From positions 784,001 through 848,000 of the forward strand of contig BRXU01000013.1 in the NCBI GenBank assembly GCA_030267565.1: 64,000 nucleotides of DNA. Reading direction: 5' to 3'. The number at the start of each line of letters is the position of its first letter. The first letter of the stretch is position 1. The DNA comes from Pleodorina starrii (taxonomy: Eukaryota > Chlorophyta > Chlorophyceae > Chlamydomonadales > Volvocaceae). Below, one piece after another: positions 1 through 12,262 of the stretch. The notes beneath the pieces were generated by a model. The model had not been told where the DNA came from, searched no databases, and saw only the letters and a list, made by a program, of their open reading frames with translations. The position numbers and the translations under genes were made by a program.

Positions 1-257
1 GCGGCGAGGGCGGCGGTGCGGTGCGGTGGGTACGAAAGAAGAAGGGAGGTGTGGTGCTCGTAGCGCGCGGGAAGCGGGTCGGGGATGATCTGGGCGAACT
101 GGTGAGGTGAGAGCTGGAGCGGGGCGGCACACGCAAGGGTACCGATCGGAGTTGGGGAATTCGGAAAGGGATGCGCCGCGGAGCGCGAGTGACAACAGCG
201 GACAAGCGAGAGACGGTGGTTGTGGTCATGGTTCCAAGGTAATAGGCCGTGGTGTTA

Positions 258-308
258 GAAAAAAGATACCGCAGCGAAGGGACGTAGACGGCGTTAGCGA
301 GCGGACCC
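258..308 (+). repeat. Dispersed ~55-bp intronic repeat, copy 1
   Basis: A-rich head, then GATACCGCAGCG, then GACGGCGTTAGCGAGCGGACCC. Lies in a ValRS intron, antisense to the gene. Related copies occur at 1038-1087, 25927-25970 and 28354-28410, with partial copies near 53550, 56031 and 61020. Confidence 0.6.
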
Positions 309-392
309 TGAGCCCAGAAGTAGGTTGTTGTGCTGGTGGGGGTGGTGGTGTCGCTGCTGTTGGCGCTGTCAGCTGCCCCTCAGGTGCCTCAC

Positions 393-3300
393 CCTCAAAG
401 ATGACATAGTACGCGGGGATGCGGTGGCCCCACCACAGCTGCCGGCTGATGCACCAGTCGCGGATGTTCTCCAGCCACCGGAACCAGACCGCCTCGAACT
501 CCTGCACCACCACGGCAGTACGAACAGTGCAGTATGTCAAGGTGAGGCTACCGTATGAGGCGCGGGGTGACAGGAGGCAGGCCGGGAACGGGCGGGGTCA
601 CCGGCGTTTCCTGAGCAGGCAACGTGATATCCCAGCGCCTGAGACAAAATGGTCGGCTCTGCTGCAGCGCCCGTGAAGGATTTTACCTTGGGGATGACCT
701 GCAGCGAGCCGTCCCTGACGGCCTGGCAGGAGGCTGCCGCCATGTCCTTGCAGTTGACCCACCACTGGGGCTTCAGCACGGGCTCGATCACGTCCTGGGG
801 GGAGAGGGAGGGCGGAGAGGGGGAGGGGAGGGAAGGGAAGCGGAGGGGAGGGGAGGAGCCATGGGTGTCCGTTGTCGTACCTCCTGTTCCCGGGTCCCGG
901 AACAAGGGCGCGAATTTCGGGATACCATGCAAGCAGGCGAACAAGGGGAAGCTGCCAGCTCGACTCGTTACCCAAGGTGTTGGGGAACGAAGCGGTCCAA
1001 AGAGTCCATCAATGCCAGCCAGCTCACGAGGTTGGGCATAAAGAGGAAATCGCAGCGGAGAAGGAGACGGCGTGAGCGAACGGACCCAGTACCAGAGGTA
1101 GGACAACAGCAAAGCAGCCGCGGGCCCGCACTGCTGCTCGCTGTTCGCGAGGCGGAGCGAACCCGCGCCAAAGGACAGCAGGGCGAGCAAGAGGCACAAC
1201 CCTCCACCCAACATACAACCACATGCGCCCTCCCTCTCTCTCCTCTCTCTCTCACACACACACCACCACCACACGCAACTGCACACACGCGCAATCTCGA
1301 CAGTAGGGCCCACCCCCCACCCCCCTACCTTGGACCTGCTGCACAGTCCCAGCCTCATGGGGTTGTCGGTGGTGCCCCGGAAGAGGCCCTTCTCCTTGAG
1401 GAAGTCCACCACCGTGATGCGGGCCTGGAGACAGCAGGAGAGGAGAGGGGGCGGGGCGGGTAAGAAAAAAGATATCGGTACCGCAGCAACGGAACGCCCT
1501 TCACCCCCGCCCCCCACGTTTGCGGCCTGCACCCACCTTGAAGCGCGGCTGCCCCTCGAACGGTCCGCCGTTTGCGTTGATGAGTCCGTCATCATCAAAG
1601 ATGTTGATGAACTCCAGCGAGTGGCGCTTGCCCGTGGTGAAATCGTTGGGGTCGTGCGCGGGAGTCACCTGGGAGGGACAACAGGCGAGGGGTTGTCCTT
1701 TCGAGCGCACTTCGCCATTGCAGCAACCGAAGCCACGGAGCGCAGTTTCAGCCACTAGGTATCGACGAGACGGAACGGAAGGGCAGGGAAACGAACATGA
1801 AGCCGCTTTAGGGGGGCAGGGATGTGCGCTCCTGACTGGCGCGTTGACACTCATGTGCCGCAAGGACGACGGCGTGGACCCGTCCCTGTGAGAGACGCCA
1901 GCCAGTGCAGGGCAAGGGCGGCTGGGGCCAGGACGCATCATATGGTCAGGTCAGGTCATATGGTCAGTCAGGTGAGGTCATATGGCCAGGTGAGGTCATA
2001 TGGTCAGGTCAGGTCATATGGTCAGGTCAGGTCATATGATCAGGTCAGGTCATATGCTCGGGTCTGGTCATATGCTCGGGTCTGGTCATATAGTCAGGTC
2101 AGGTCATATAGTCAGGTCAGGTCATAAGGTCAGATAAGGCCACATCATATGGTCAGGTCAGGTCATATGGTCAGGTCAGATTATGTGGTCAGGTGAGGTC
2201 ATACGGTCAGTTCAGGTCATATGATCAGGTCAGGTCATATGGTCAGGTCAGGTCATATGGTCAGGTCAGGTGAGGTCATATGGCCAGGTCAGGTCAGGTC
2301 ATATGGTCAGTTCAGGTCAGGTGGTCAGTTCAGGTCATATGGTCAGGTCAGGTCATATGGCCAGGTCAGGTCATATGGCCAGGTCAGGTCATATGGTCAG
2401 GTCAGGTAAGGTGGTCAGGTCAGGTCATATGGTCAGGTCAGGTCATATGGCCAGGTCAGGTCATATGGTCAGGTCAGGTGGCCAGGTCAGGTCATACGGT
2501 CAGGTCAGGACATATGATCAGTTCAGGACATATGATCAGGTCAGGTCATACGGTCAGGTCAGGACATATGATCAGGTCAGGTCATATGGCCAGGTCAGGT
2601 CATATGGTCAGGTCAGGTGGCCAGGTCAGGTCATACGGTCAGGTCAGGACATATGATCAGTTCAGGACATATGATCAGGTCAGGTCATACGGTCAGGTCA
2701 GGACATATGATCAGGTCAGGTCATATGATCAGGTCAGGTCATATGGTCAGGTCAGGTCAGGTGGTCAGGTCAGGTCATATGATCAGGTCAGGTCATATGA
2801 TCAGGTCTGGTCATATGGCCAGGTCAGGTCATATGGTCAGGTCAGGTGGCCAGGTCAGGTCATACGGTCAGGTCAGGACATATGATCAGTTCAGGACATA
2901 TGATCAGGTCAGGTCATACGGTCAGGTCAGGTCATATGATCAGGTCAGGTCATATGGTCAGGTCAGGTCATATGGTCAGGTCGGGTCATATGGTCAGGTC
3001 AGGTCATATGGTCAGGTCAGGTCATATGGTCAGGTCAGGTCATATGGTCAGGTCAGGTCATATGGTCAGGTCAGGTCATATGGTCAGGTCAGGTCATATG
3101 GTCAGGTCAGGTCATATGGTAAGGTCAGGTCATATGGTAAGGTCAGGTGACCCACGGGTCGCTTCGGTTGCCGATTCCTATCACCCCCTCCACCAGCGGA
3201 TTCATTCCTCTGGTCCTTCGGTCGCTCCTTTGCCCCCAATCCTCACCTTGACCGCTCCCGTGCCAAAGGCCATGTCCACCAGCTCCGCGTCGCAGATGAT

Positions 3301-6300
3301 GGGTATGCGGCGGCCGCTGACCGGGTGGACCACAAACTTGCCATGCATGGACGTGTACCTGTTGGCACAGCAGCGTTGACCGAGGACACCCGCGGGGGGG
3401 GGGGGGAAGAAGGTCGTGTGGGGTAGGGTGGGGTGGAGTGGGATACGCGCATTCACATTCGCCGGACGGCTGTCGGCCCGAAAACAAACCTCGGCCCTGT
3501 GCTGTGCGAGCCCAGCAACGTAGCCAGGATAGGCACCATACTGGGAACCCGGGATCCCACGTGCCCTTGCCGGGCCCGACCTGCACCGGACCGGAACTGC
3601 GGCTTGGGGCTGCTCGACCAGGCCGAGCTTGTCGCCTGGCTCCTACTTCCTAGGCCTCCCCGCCCTGCCCCTGTCCGTCCTGCCCTTGCTCTCCCTGCCC
3701 ATGCTCGTCCTGCCCCTGGTCCCGCTGACGACCGCCCTCAGTAAGCCCCATCTCGCCTGCAAAACCTAACCACGTCCCACCCCACACACATGCGCCGCGC
3801 CGCATGCCCCCTCCCTCCCCCCTGCCCCCCTCATTCGCCCGCGGGGTGGGGTTCTACTCCACCCCCACTCCCACCCGCCCGCGCACCTACCTCGGGTCCT
3901 CCGGATGCACCGCCACCGCCGTGTCTCCCAGCATGGTCTCCGGACGGGTGGTGGCCACCACAATCTCCCCGGACCCGTCCTCCAGCGGGTAGGCGAACGA
4001 GGTCAGCACACCGAACTCCACCGGGTCGTTGTAGCCGGGCACGTTCATCAGCGTGCGCTGTTGCGGAGCGGGGGCGGGGGTAACAGGGATGAGCGGATGG
4101 GCGGGCGGGCGGGGGGGGGGGCAGGTAAGGAACACCAACTGGGCGATGGAATGGGAACCGTGGGGGCAAACACCACTTCCACCCCTTCCATCTGGTAAGC
4201 ATCGCGGGACTTGGCAGCTCGCGCTTACCCCAGACCCGTTCCTTCGCACATCCCCCCATCCCTTCCCCCCCAACTCCCCACCCACCCCACCTTGGGAATG
4301 TCAATGTAGTCGACCTCAATGTCCGACACGGCCGTCTTGAGGCGGCAGCACCAGTTGACCAGCCGGTTGTCCCGGTAGATGCAGCCGCCCTCGAACATGC
4401 GCACAAACGCCTCAAGCACGGCGCGCTGGAGGGAGGGAGGGAGTTAGGGAGGGAGGGAGAGAGGGCGATGAGGGGGCAGCGGGGAGGAAGGCATGGGAAG
4501 AAGGGACGGGGGAGGAGAGCGCTAAGGCCAGGGGAAGAAAGACGACGAGAACTGAGGCAGGGGAAGGAAGACGACGGAAAACTCCCAAAAATCCCTAGGT
4601 GCCGCCTCCACCATCCCATGCGATTGTCCTCGCGCCCACATAGAGTCTCTTGCCCGTCCCCCTGCTGCCCTTCTCGTCCCCCTGCCCTTCCCAGCCCCCT
4701 GCCCTTCTCATCCCCCTGCCCTTCCCAGCCCGATGCCCTTCCCGTCCCCCTGTCCTTCCCGTCTCCCTTCCCTTCCCGTCTCCCTGCCCTTCCCTGTCCG
4801 GCTCCCCCCAGCCCTCTGCCGCTCAGCCGCTGCGCCTGAGGTGCCGACCGACCGACTCACGCTGAGTTTGTCGTCCATTGTGAACACGGACCTGGACCAG
4901 TCCACGGAGGAGCCCAGGCGACGCAGCTGGTCGTGGATGCGGTGGCCGTACTGATCCACCCACTGCCACACCTCACCCAGGAACGCGTCGCGGCCTGAGG
5001 GGCGGGGTCATCCACGTATAGGGGGGGGATTGGGTCCAGGAGGGGGCGGGAGCCAGGGTGCTTCGTGTCAGAGAGGAGGGTTGGGTAAGGGCCGTGCCAA
5101 GGGGCGGGGCGGGGCGGGGCAGAGCAGGTGAGGGGCGTAGTGCTGGTTTGTTGCAGGTAAGGATAGGAGCGAGGGGAGCGACGGGGGCAAGAGTGAGGTG
5201 AGGGGTGGAGGGGAGGGGAGCGGGCGGGGCGGCCCCGCGACCTGGCGGGCGGGTTGCAACGGGCAGCAAGACTCCAGGGAGACGGTGCCGTGTTGTGGAT
5301 GGCCCTCGAGTCGGAGGGGCTGGTTCCAGATCCAGATCCGGATCCAGATCCGGGTCGAGGCGTCCGTAAGTAATCGGGATGGCGGTTCGTATCTTCGCGG
5401 CGAACCGTGGGTCGTTTGCATGTGTGTCTGTGCCCATGCCCCCATGTGTGTTCGCGCGCTCTCACCCAGGTCGTGGCGCGTGACGCCCTTCTCCCGCTGC
5501 AGCTTCTTCTCCACCACCGTCTGGGTGGCAATGCCGGCGTGGTCGGTGCCGGGCACCCACAGCGTGTTGTAGCCGCTCATGCGCCGCCAGCGGGTGATGG
5601 TGTCCTGGACAACGACGACGACGATGACGACGATGATGACGAAAGGGCGGGGCAACGACGACGATGACGACAGGGCGGGATAAGGAAAGCGAAGAGTGGA
5701 TGGCTAGAGGAAGCCGGCGGGCGCAACAGCGACCCCCTTGTGCCGACGTCCCCCGTCCCTCCAGCACCTCTCCCCCACCTGCCCCCCACCGCTTCCAACA
5801 TGCGCTGCCACGTCCTCCACACCCAAATCGCACCGTCTATACCCCAACCTCCCCGTCCATACCCCAACCTCCCCACATATACCCAAATCTCCCCGTCTAT
5901 ACCCCAACCTCCCCTGTCTATACCCCAACCTCCCCACATATACCCAAATCTCCCCGTCTATACCCCAACCTCCCCGTCTATACCCCAACCTCCCCGTCTA
6001 TACCCCAACCTCCCCTGTCTATACCCCAACCTCCCCACATATACCCAAATCTCCCCGTCTATACCCCAACCTCCCCGTCTATACCCCAACCTCCCCGTCT
6101 ATACCCCAACCTCCCCGTCAATACCCCAACCTCCCCCTCTATACCCCAACCTCCCCGTCTATACCCCAACCTCCCCGTCTATACCCCAACCTCCCCGTCT
6201 ATACCCCAACCTCCCCCGTCTATACCCCAACCTCCCCCGTCTATACCCCAACCTCCCCCGTCTATACCCCAACCACCCCGTCAAAACCCCAACCTCCCCG

Positions 6301-7435
6301 TCTATACCCCAACCTCCCCGTCTATACCCCAACCTCCCCGTCTATACCCCAACCTCCCCGTCTATACCCCAACCTCCCCGTCTATACCCCAACCTCCCCG
6401 TCTATACCCCAACCTCCCCGTCTATACCCCAACCTCCCCGTCTATACCCCAACCTCCCCGTCTATACCCCAACCTCCCCGTCTATACCCCAACCTCCCCC
6501 GTAAATACCCCAACCTCCCCTGTCTATACCCCAACCACCCCCACTATACCCCAACCTCCCCCGTCTATACCCCAACCTCCCCGTCTATACCCCAACCTCC
6601 CCCGTCTATACCCCAAACTCCCCCGTCTATACCCCAACCTCCCCCGTCTATACCCCAATCTCCCCCGTCTATACCCCAACCTCCCCGTCTATACCCCAAC
6701 CTCCCCCGTCTATACCCCAACCTCCCCCGTCTATACCCCAACCTCCCCGTCTATACCCCAACCTCCCCGTCTATACCCCAACCTCCCCGTCTATACCCCA
6801 ACCTCCCCCGTCTATACCCCAACCTCCCCTGTCTATACCCCAACCTCCCCGTCTATACCCCAACCTCCCCGTCTATACCCCAACCTCCCCCGTCTATACC
6901 CCAACCTCCCCCGTCTATACCCCAACCTCCCCTGTCTATACCCCAACCTCCCCCCTCTATACCCCAACCTCCCCCGTCTATACCCCAACCTCCCCGTCTA
7001 TACCCCAACCTCCCCCGTCTATACCCCAACCTCCCCCGTCTATACCCCAACCTCCCCCGTCTATACCCCAATCTCCCCCGTCTATACCCCAACCTCCCCG
7101 TCTATACCCCAACCTCCCCCGTCTATACCCCAACCTCCCCCGTCTATACCCCAACCTCCCCGTCTATACCCCAACCTCCCCGTCTATACCCCAACCTCCC
7201 CGTCTATACCCCAACCTCCCCCGTCTATACCCCAACCTCCCCTGTCTATACCCCAACCTCCCCCGTCTATACCCCAACCTCCCCTGTCTATACCCCAACC
7301 TCCCCCGTCTATACCCCAACCTCCCCCGTCTATACCCCAACCTCCCCGTCTATACCCCAACCTCCCCAAGCCTGGATCCGCCCACACCTGGATCGAGTTG
7401 GTGAGCGCGTGTCCGATGTGCAGCGCGCCCGTCAC

Positions 7436-7466
<31 letters not shown>

Positions 7467-10400
7467 GGCTTGGTGGAGGCCGGGTCGGGCTTGAAGAAGC
7501 CGCACTGCTCCCACCACTCGTACCTGCGCCCACCGACGAGAAGGCCACATCGAGGGCACCGCAACGAGGGCACCGCATCGAGAGCGGACGCACGCTTTGA
7601 GGTTTGGCCCGCTCGAGCGCTCCTCAGAGGTTCGCCCCCCGGGGTCCAGCGCTGCGCTGCCCTCCTCACGTCCTTCGGCCCTTCCTTCCTCAGTCGGCCC
7701 GCCCCTCTGGTCTGCCCTTGCCCTCATCACAGGCTGCTCTGACCCTCCCTCCCTTTCCTCTCCCTGCCCCGGCTCCGCGCTTCATCATTTGCACCCTGCC
7801 CGTGTGCCCACCCAGGCACCCACCAGGCCGCCTCCACCATCTTGGGGTGGTAGGCCTTGTACATGGACCCCTCCACCTGCTTCTTCTCGCCCTTGGGGGT
7901 GGACTTGGCGGCAGCAATCAGGCCCGCCACCTCCTCAGCCTCGGCTTTCTGGAGGAGCGATCCACGCGACACACACAATTGGTGTGTGGGCAGCCAAGAA
8001 AGAGAAGCGCAGCCATGGGTATGCGTGTGTATGTGTTACATACTGTGTGTGTATGAAACGGCTGCTTGAATGCGGAAGAGGCATGGCTGCCTCGGTCCCT
8101 CCAACCGTCACGAACCATCTCTCCCAAGTCCCAATCCACGCGCAAGTCAGCATCCCAGCGCAGTCCCCCCTCCCACCTTCTTCGCCTCCGCCTCCGCCTT
8201 CTCCTTGGCCTTCTTGTCCTCCACTCCGTCCGCCGCGCTCGAGGCCTTGGCGGCCTTTGCTGCCTCCTCGGCCGCCTTCTTCGCAGCGAACTTGGCCAAC
8301 TTGGCGGCCTTATCAGCGTCCTTGGCAGCCTGGACAGTCAGGGCACGCAAGGGAAACACACCCTAAGTCCCAACACCGGCACGAAAGCGGGCTGTCTGGA
8401 GATGCGGCGAGCCGGCGACGAAAGGGGAGGGGGACCATGGGGCAGACGGCCAGACTAGCAGTCAGGAGCGCGCCCCTGCAGGTCAACGGAGACGCCGGTT
8501 TCACCACCGCGGGAGTTCCGCGAGGGTGGGACCCAAATCGCAGAAAAGAAACGGGGCGACAGAAACGAAAACTCCCCTTGAACCGGTACCAAAGGAGCAC
8601 CCCATGCAGGAGCGCAGCTCGTGGTGCAGACTGTGCCAGGCTGCGAGGGCTGGCGGCGAGCGGCAGCAGCACATGGGGGCATGGCTCCTGGCGTCCCCAC
8701 CCCCCGCCCGCCCGCAAGCCCGGCGCATGCGACGACGGCACACCCTCCGCCTGCCACTACCTTCTTGGCCGCCTTCTCCGGGTCCAGCTCCACGGCGGCA
8801 CCGGCGGCGGCGGGAACAGCGGCGGCGGCGGCCGGGGCGGCGCCGTCCGCGGCAGCGGTTCCGCCCTGGCGAGTGAAGAGAGGGTTTGACGACCGTTGAG
8901 GGTTTGAGGAGCGTTGAGGGCCCGAAGAGCATTTGGAAGTACAGACGGTCAGGCACGATCCGCTAAATGTCATGCTTGCAAGGAATGTGAACGCGGGGCG
9001 TACAGGTAGAACCGAAGGCAGGCCCGTGTAGGTCTGTTACACGCGGCGTCTAGGGGCACCTTGAAGAGGGCGCGCGCGCTCTTTCCTGCGCAGGCAAGAG
9101 ACAGGAGACAGGCCCTGCTTCCGAGCCGCGCGGCGCAGCACCCCGCTAGGGATATACGGTACTTCGGGGACCGCCGCTGCCAGGTGGGGGTGTGGCGGCG
9201 AGTGCGCCAAGCCGGCGCCGGAGCCAGCGAGCGAGAGGCGCTACGGTGCTCCCAGTCGCCTCTCGACCAGCCCTGACTCGCCCTTCTTCCCACTTTGTGG
9301 CCCCCCTCCCTCCCCTCCCAGCTCCCACCTTGGCCTTCTTCTTCTTGCCCGCCGCATCCTTCTTGGAGGGCTGCACCCACTCCTCCTCCGCAGCGCATAG
9401 GCCGGGAGAGCCTGCCGGAGGTGCAGCACAGCACGACGCAGCACAGCAGGGTGCAGCACAGCAGGGTGCGAAACCGGGCACACTAGTAAGCGAGTAGATC
9501 AGTCGAGAGGCTCATGTCGTCGACAAAACACACACCAACATGCCAACGCCCACAGGAGTACGATGGAACACAACTCCGCTGCGCCCGCGTACGTGCACAC
9601 ACACAGGAAGCCCATCCCCAGGAGCATCCCCCGCCCCCACACGGCGTTTACGCGCAACCCCCAGCCCCCGGAACACCCAGCCCCCACCAAACCCTCCACT
9701 GCATGCTTTCATCTGCTCACCCTCCCGACTCGACTGTCAAGAACAGTAAGGGGGAGCTACCGGTAATCGGGGCCTAGCCAGCTCTGACGCGACATCTTCT
9801 CACCTGCAGAGCCCCCGCATACCGGGTCTTCCGCGTGTGCTCCCCCGAAACCAAAACCCACCAAAACCCACCGTTCCGCCGAGCCCCGAAACCACGAAAC
9901 CGATCTTAACCTACCCAGCGCCTTCTCAAACTGCGGCAGCTTCTGGCAGGTCCCCAGCCAGGCCACCACGGGCGCAAAGTGCTCCTGCAGCTTGCGACCC
10001 AGCACGCCCTCAAACAGGGGCGTCAGCGCGGCAGCCACCGCCACATCCGCCAGCGTGAGCGAATCGCCCACCTGTCCGTCCAACACGTGCCGAACACGCG
10101 TGTAAAAGGGTCGAGGTCGGCATCTCAGCAAAAGGGTCGAGGTCAGCCAGGAAACCCAGATGCGAATTGTAGGGGAAGGGGGCGAGGGCGAGATGCTTTA
10201 TCGGCCCCCTATACATGCACGCTGATTCCAGCCTTTGCGCTGTAAACAGAGTTTTGCTTATTGCGGTAGGTACCGTAGCCTGCTCTTTTACCTGCCAAGC
10301 CGCAGGAGGAAACCACCAAAGGAGGCTCTCCGCCCCTCCGCCTCTGGGTCGAAGACTACGCAGCCGGTCGCTCGCCCAGTCGGCAAAGCAGCCAGCCGAG

Positions 10401-12262
10401 GGCGTTGGGTTGCCCAGCCAGCCAGGACCCCACCCAACCCGCAAGACAGGTCCCACCCACTCACCCACCCACCCATCCACCCCCCCCCACACACACCCCA
10501 GTCACCCACCAGGTACTGCTTGCCGGGCAGGAGGTCGACCTTGAGCTGCTCCAGGGCGGTGGTCACATCGGACCTGGCGGACTCGCGAGCCTGTACGGCA
10601 AAGCAGTACGTGGTTTCGGTGCGCTGATGCTGCCGCTGGTGGTGGGTGGGTAGCGAGAGAGAGAGGATGCAGGCAAGCCGCAGGGGTGTCCCCGGGTGAG
10701 GGGTGAGGGGCAGAGGAAGTGCAGGAAACGGCCCTCCAGGGAGGGAGGCAGGGCGGTGATCTCACCGCGTCGTCGGCCTTTGCTGCGAAGGGCTCCACCC
10801 AGGCCAATGCCGCCGCCTCGCACTTGGAGGCCACCTGCAGCCACTTGTCGATGGAGCCCTGCGGGGGAGGAGGAGGAGGAGGAGGAGGAGGGGGAGTTTG
10901 AAGAGTGAATTTGCAAGAAAGAAAGAAAAGGGCCTGCGGACGTTGTAGTCTGAGGATCGACTGGATCTCTGTCAAGCTTCCCGAAAGCGAACTGCTTACG
11001 GACTCCGATAGTTACCAATTTAGTGCTGGTAGTCGACCAGTGGCTGCGCCGAACACCAAGCGTGACGGCGCCCCAAACGAACTCGTGTCGGAGTCGTTCG
11101 TGTAAGGCAGCGTGTCGGAGCTGTCACGCCGCCCACCGTATGAAACGTAGTAGGCTAATGCTATTGATTTGTGAACTACTGACGAAGAGGTAAACGTAGT
11201 TGGCTGATAGTAGTGAAGCGGAGAGCGAGAGCGGAGGGAATCGCTGTTGCTGGCATGCGCGTGCGTGAACCTAGTACCCCGCCCGAAAGCCCAGACAACG
11301 CGGCCTAACAGCGCAAGGGACCGCGGAGGAGGGGGAGGGGAGGGAGGGGGAGGAGGAGGAGGGGGAGGAGGGGGAGGGGGAAGGGTGGGCGCAGGAAGAT
11401 ATCCAAAGCTGAAGCCGGCTGGGTGGTTCGAGAAGGGTGGGGTGATGCGGCGATGGTGGGATGGCGGAGCGGGCTGGGAGCCGGGGCGGCAGTGTCGGTA
11501 TGAGGACTCGTCGGGCTTTGGCTCCAACCTCCCCTCTTCCGCTGCGATGATGGGCGGCTGCTCGGCCCCTCCGGACGGTAAGTTTGCGCCCGCATCGCGC
11601 TTAGGCAGGTCGCTTAGGCGAACGAAGACCGCAGGGAGCCACCGGCGGAGGAGGCCAGCGGCGGATCAGCCTGAGTGACGGCGCCCGGTCCGCGGAAGGA
11701 GACCAGGGACGTTGTCCTAACAGCCACAGAACCCGTCATCGGTGTCTTCAGTCAGCCCCGCGAGTGGAGCCCGCCGCTCTGACCGCCGCCCCCCGCGCGC
11801 CTGAGGCCGGCTGCCGCATCACGCGCTGTGGAAGGCATGTGGGTCCCGCTGCTAAGGGTCCCGGACTATGTACCTGAAGCGCCTCCGGGTAAAGGCTGGA
11901 GGGGCCGCTGTGGGAGGCGACTGCGACGGGAGAAGGGGGCGACAGGGCGGGGACTTAGTTCATGTTGTAACAGTTACTACGGGTAGAGCATAGCTGCCAG
12001 CGGGTCGTAGTTGCCAAAAACACCCGCGACGACCGACTCAGCGGTGTGGGCGAGATGGGATGCGGGTGCATGGGGGGTGGAGAGACGGCAGGATGGGTTT
12101 CTTTGAAACCCAGATTCGGAACGACGTACAGAGGGACGGCGCAAGGGTGAACGGCGGGAGACCAAAGGCTGTAAGAGCAGCGTGAAAGCGTGAAGGCCAC
12201 CCACCATAGCGCAAAATGTCGCTCGTCCCGTGCGCTGTGTGCTCGCCGGCCTTGAGGACAGG
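393..12262 (-). CDS. VARS: Valyl-tRNA synthetase, cytosolic type (3' end outside window)
   Basis: Charges tRNA-Val with valine in the cytosol. Phase-consistent exons in reading order: 10766-10858, 10510-10590, 9915-10071, 9329-9411, 8761-8865, 8177-8329, 7824-7948, 7388-7523, 5466-5604, 4861-4994, 4291-4425, 3891-4057, 3247-3358, 1537-1668, 1329-1424, 687-794, 393-501 (about 688 residues). Order: a GST-C-like N-domain ([12 protein letters not shown]), a Lys/Ala-rich linker, the class I HIGH motif ([10 protein letters not shown]), the editing domain ([17 protein letters not shown] and [15 protein letters not shown]), then the ValRS block [17 protein letters not shown]. The KMSKS loop and anticodon domain must lie left of base 1. 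A further N-terminal exon ([20 protein letters not shown], about 12206-12262) looks real, but its donor is out of phase with 10858, so a small exon is probably missing between them. The start codon was not found. Family assignment is certain; the 5' end is not. Confidence 0.95.
1038..1087 (+). repeat. Dispersed ~55-bp intronic repeat, copy 2
   Basis: Same pattern as the copy at 258-308: an A-rich head, CGCAGCGGAGAAGGAGACGG, then GTGAGCGAACGGACCC. Lies in the ValRS intron 795-1328. Confidence 0.6.
1938..3150 (+). repeat. 18-bp minisatellite in a ValRS intron
   Basis: About 67 tandem units of gtcatatggtcaggtcag, with gatcag, gccag and gttcag variants and some half units. Most units contain the CATATG palindrome. 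The array fills most of the intron 1669-3246. Because the unit is a multiple of three, it creates spurious open frames reading MVRSGH repeats. The right half (2930-3150) is nearly uniform, suggesting recent expansion. Confidence 0.97.
4640..4815 (+). repeat. Pyrimidine-rich imperfect tandem repeat
   Basis: Repeats of CCCCCTGCCCTTCCC type inside the ValRS intron between exons 4291-4425 and 4861-4994. It is low-complexity spacer with no coding signal. Confidence 0.7.
5822..7372 (+). repeat. 20-21-bp minisatellite in a ValRS intron, G-rich on the transcribed-sense strand
   Basis: About 75 tandem units of gtctataccccaacctcccc, some with one extra C. The array lies in the intron between exons 7388-7523 and 5466-5604. 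On the ValRS sense strand each unit reads GGGGAGGTTGGGGTATAGAC. It generates plus-strand open frames of up to 692 codons that are artefacts. Left-end units carry an acatatacccaaatct variant (5870-6060); the middle is very uniform. Confidence 0.97.
11325..11392 (+). repeat. (GGAGGG)n purine-rich low-complexity tract
   Basis: Runs of gggaggagg and ggagggggag in the presumed 5' intron of ValRS, with no coding support on either strand. Confidence 0.7.

Noticed and set aside
1938..3150. CRISPR array
   Set aside because: The units are directly tandem with no unique spacers, and the context is a eukaryotic intron.
1822..3379. Open frames of MVRSGH / SYGQVR repeats
   Set aside because: They arise from the 18-base minisatellite, whose length is a multiple of three. 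The array is bounded by ValRS exons on the other strand.
5664..7742. Plus-strand open frames of 692 and 620 codons rich in [12 protein letters not shown]
   Set aside because: They are the 20-base minisatellite read in three frames, inside a ValRS intron. The extensin-like look is an artefact of a C-rich unit.
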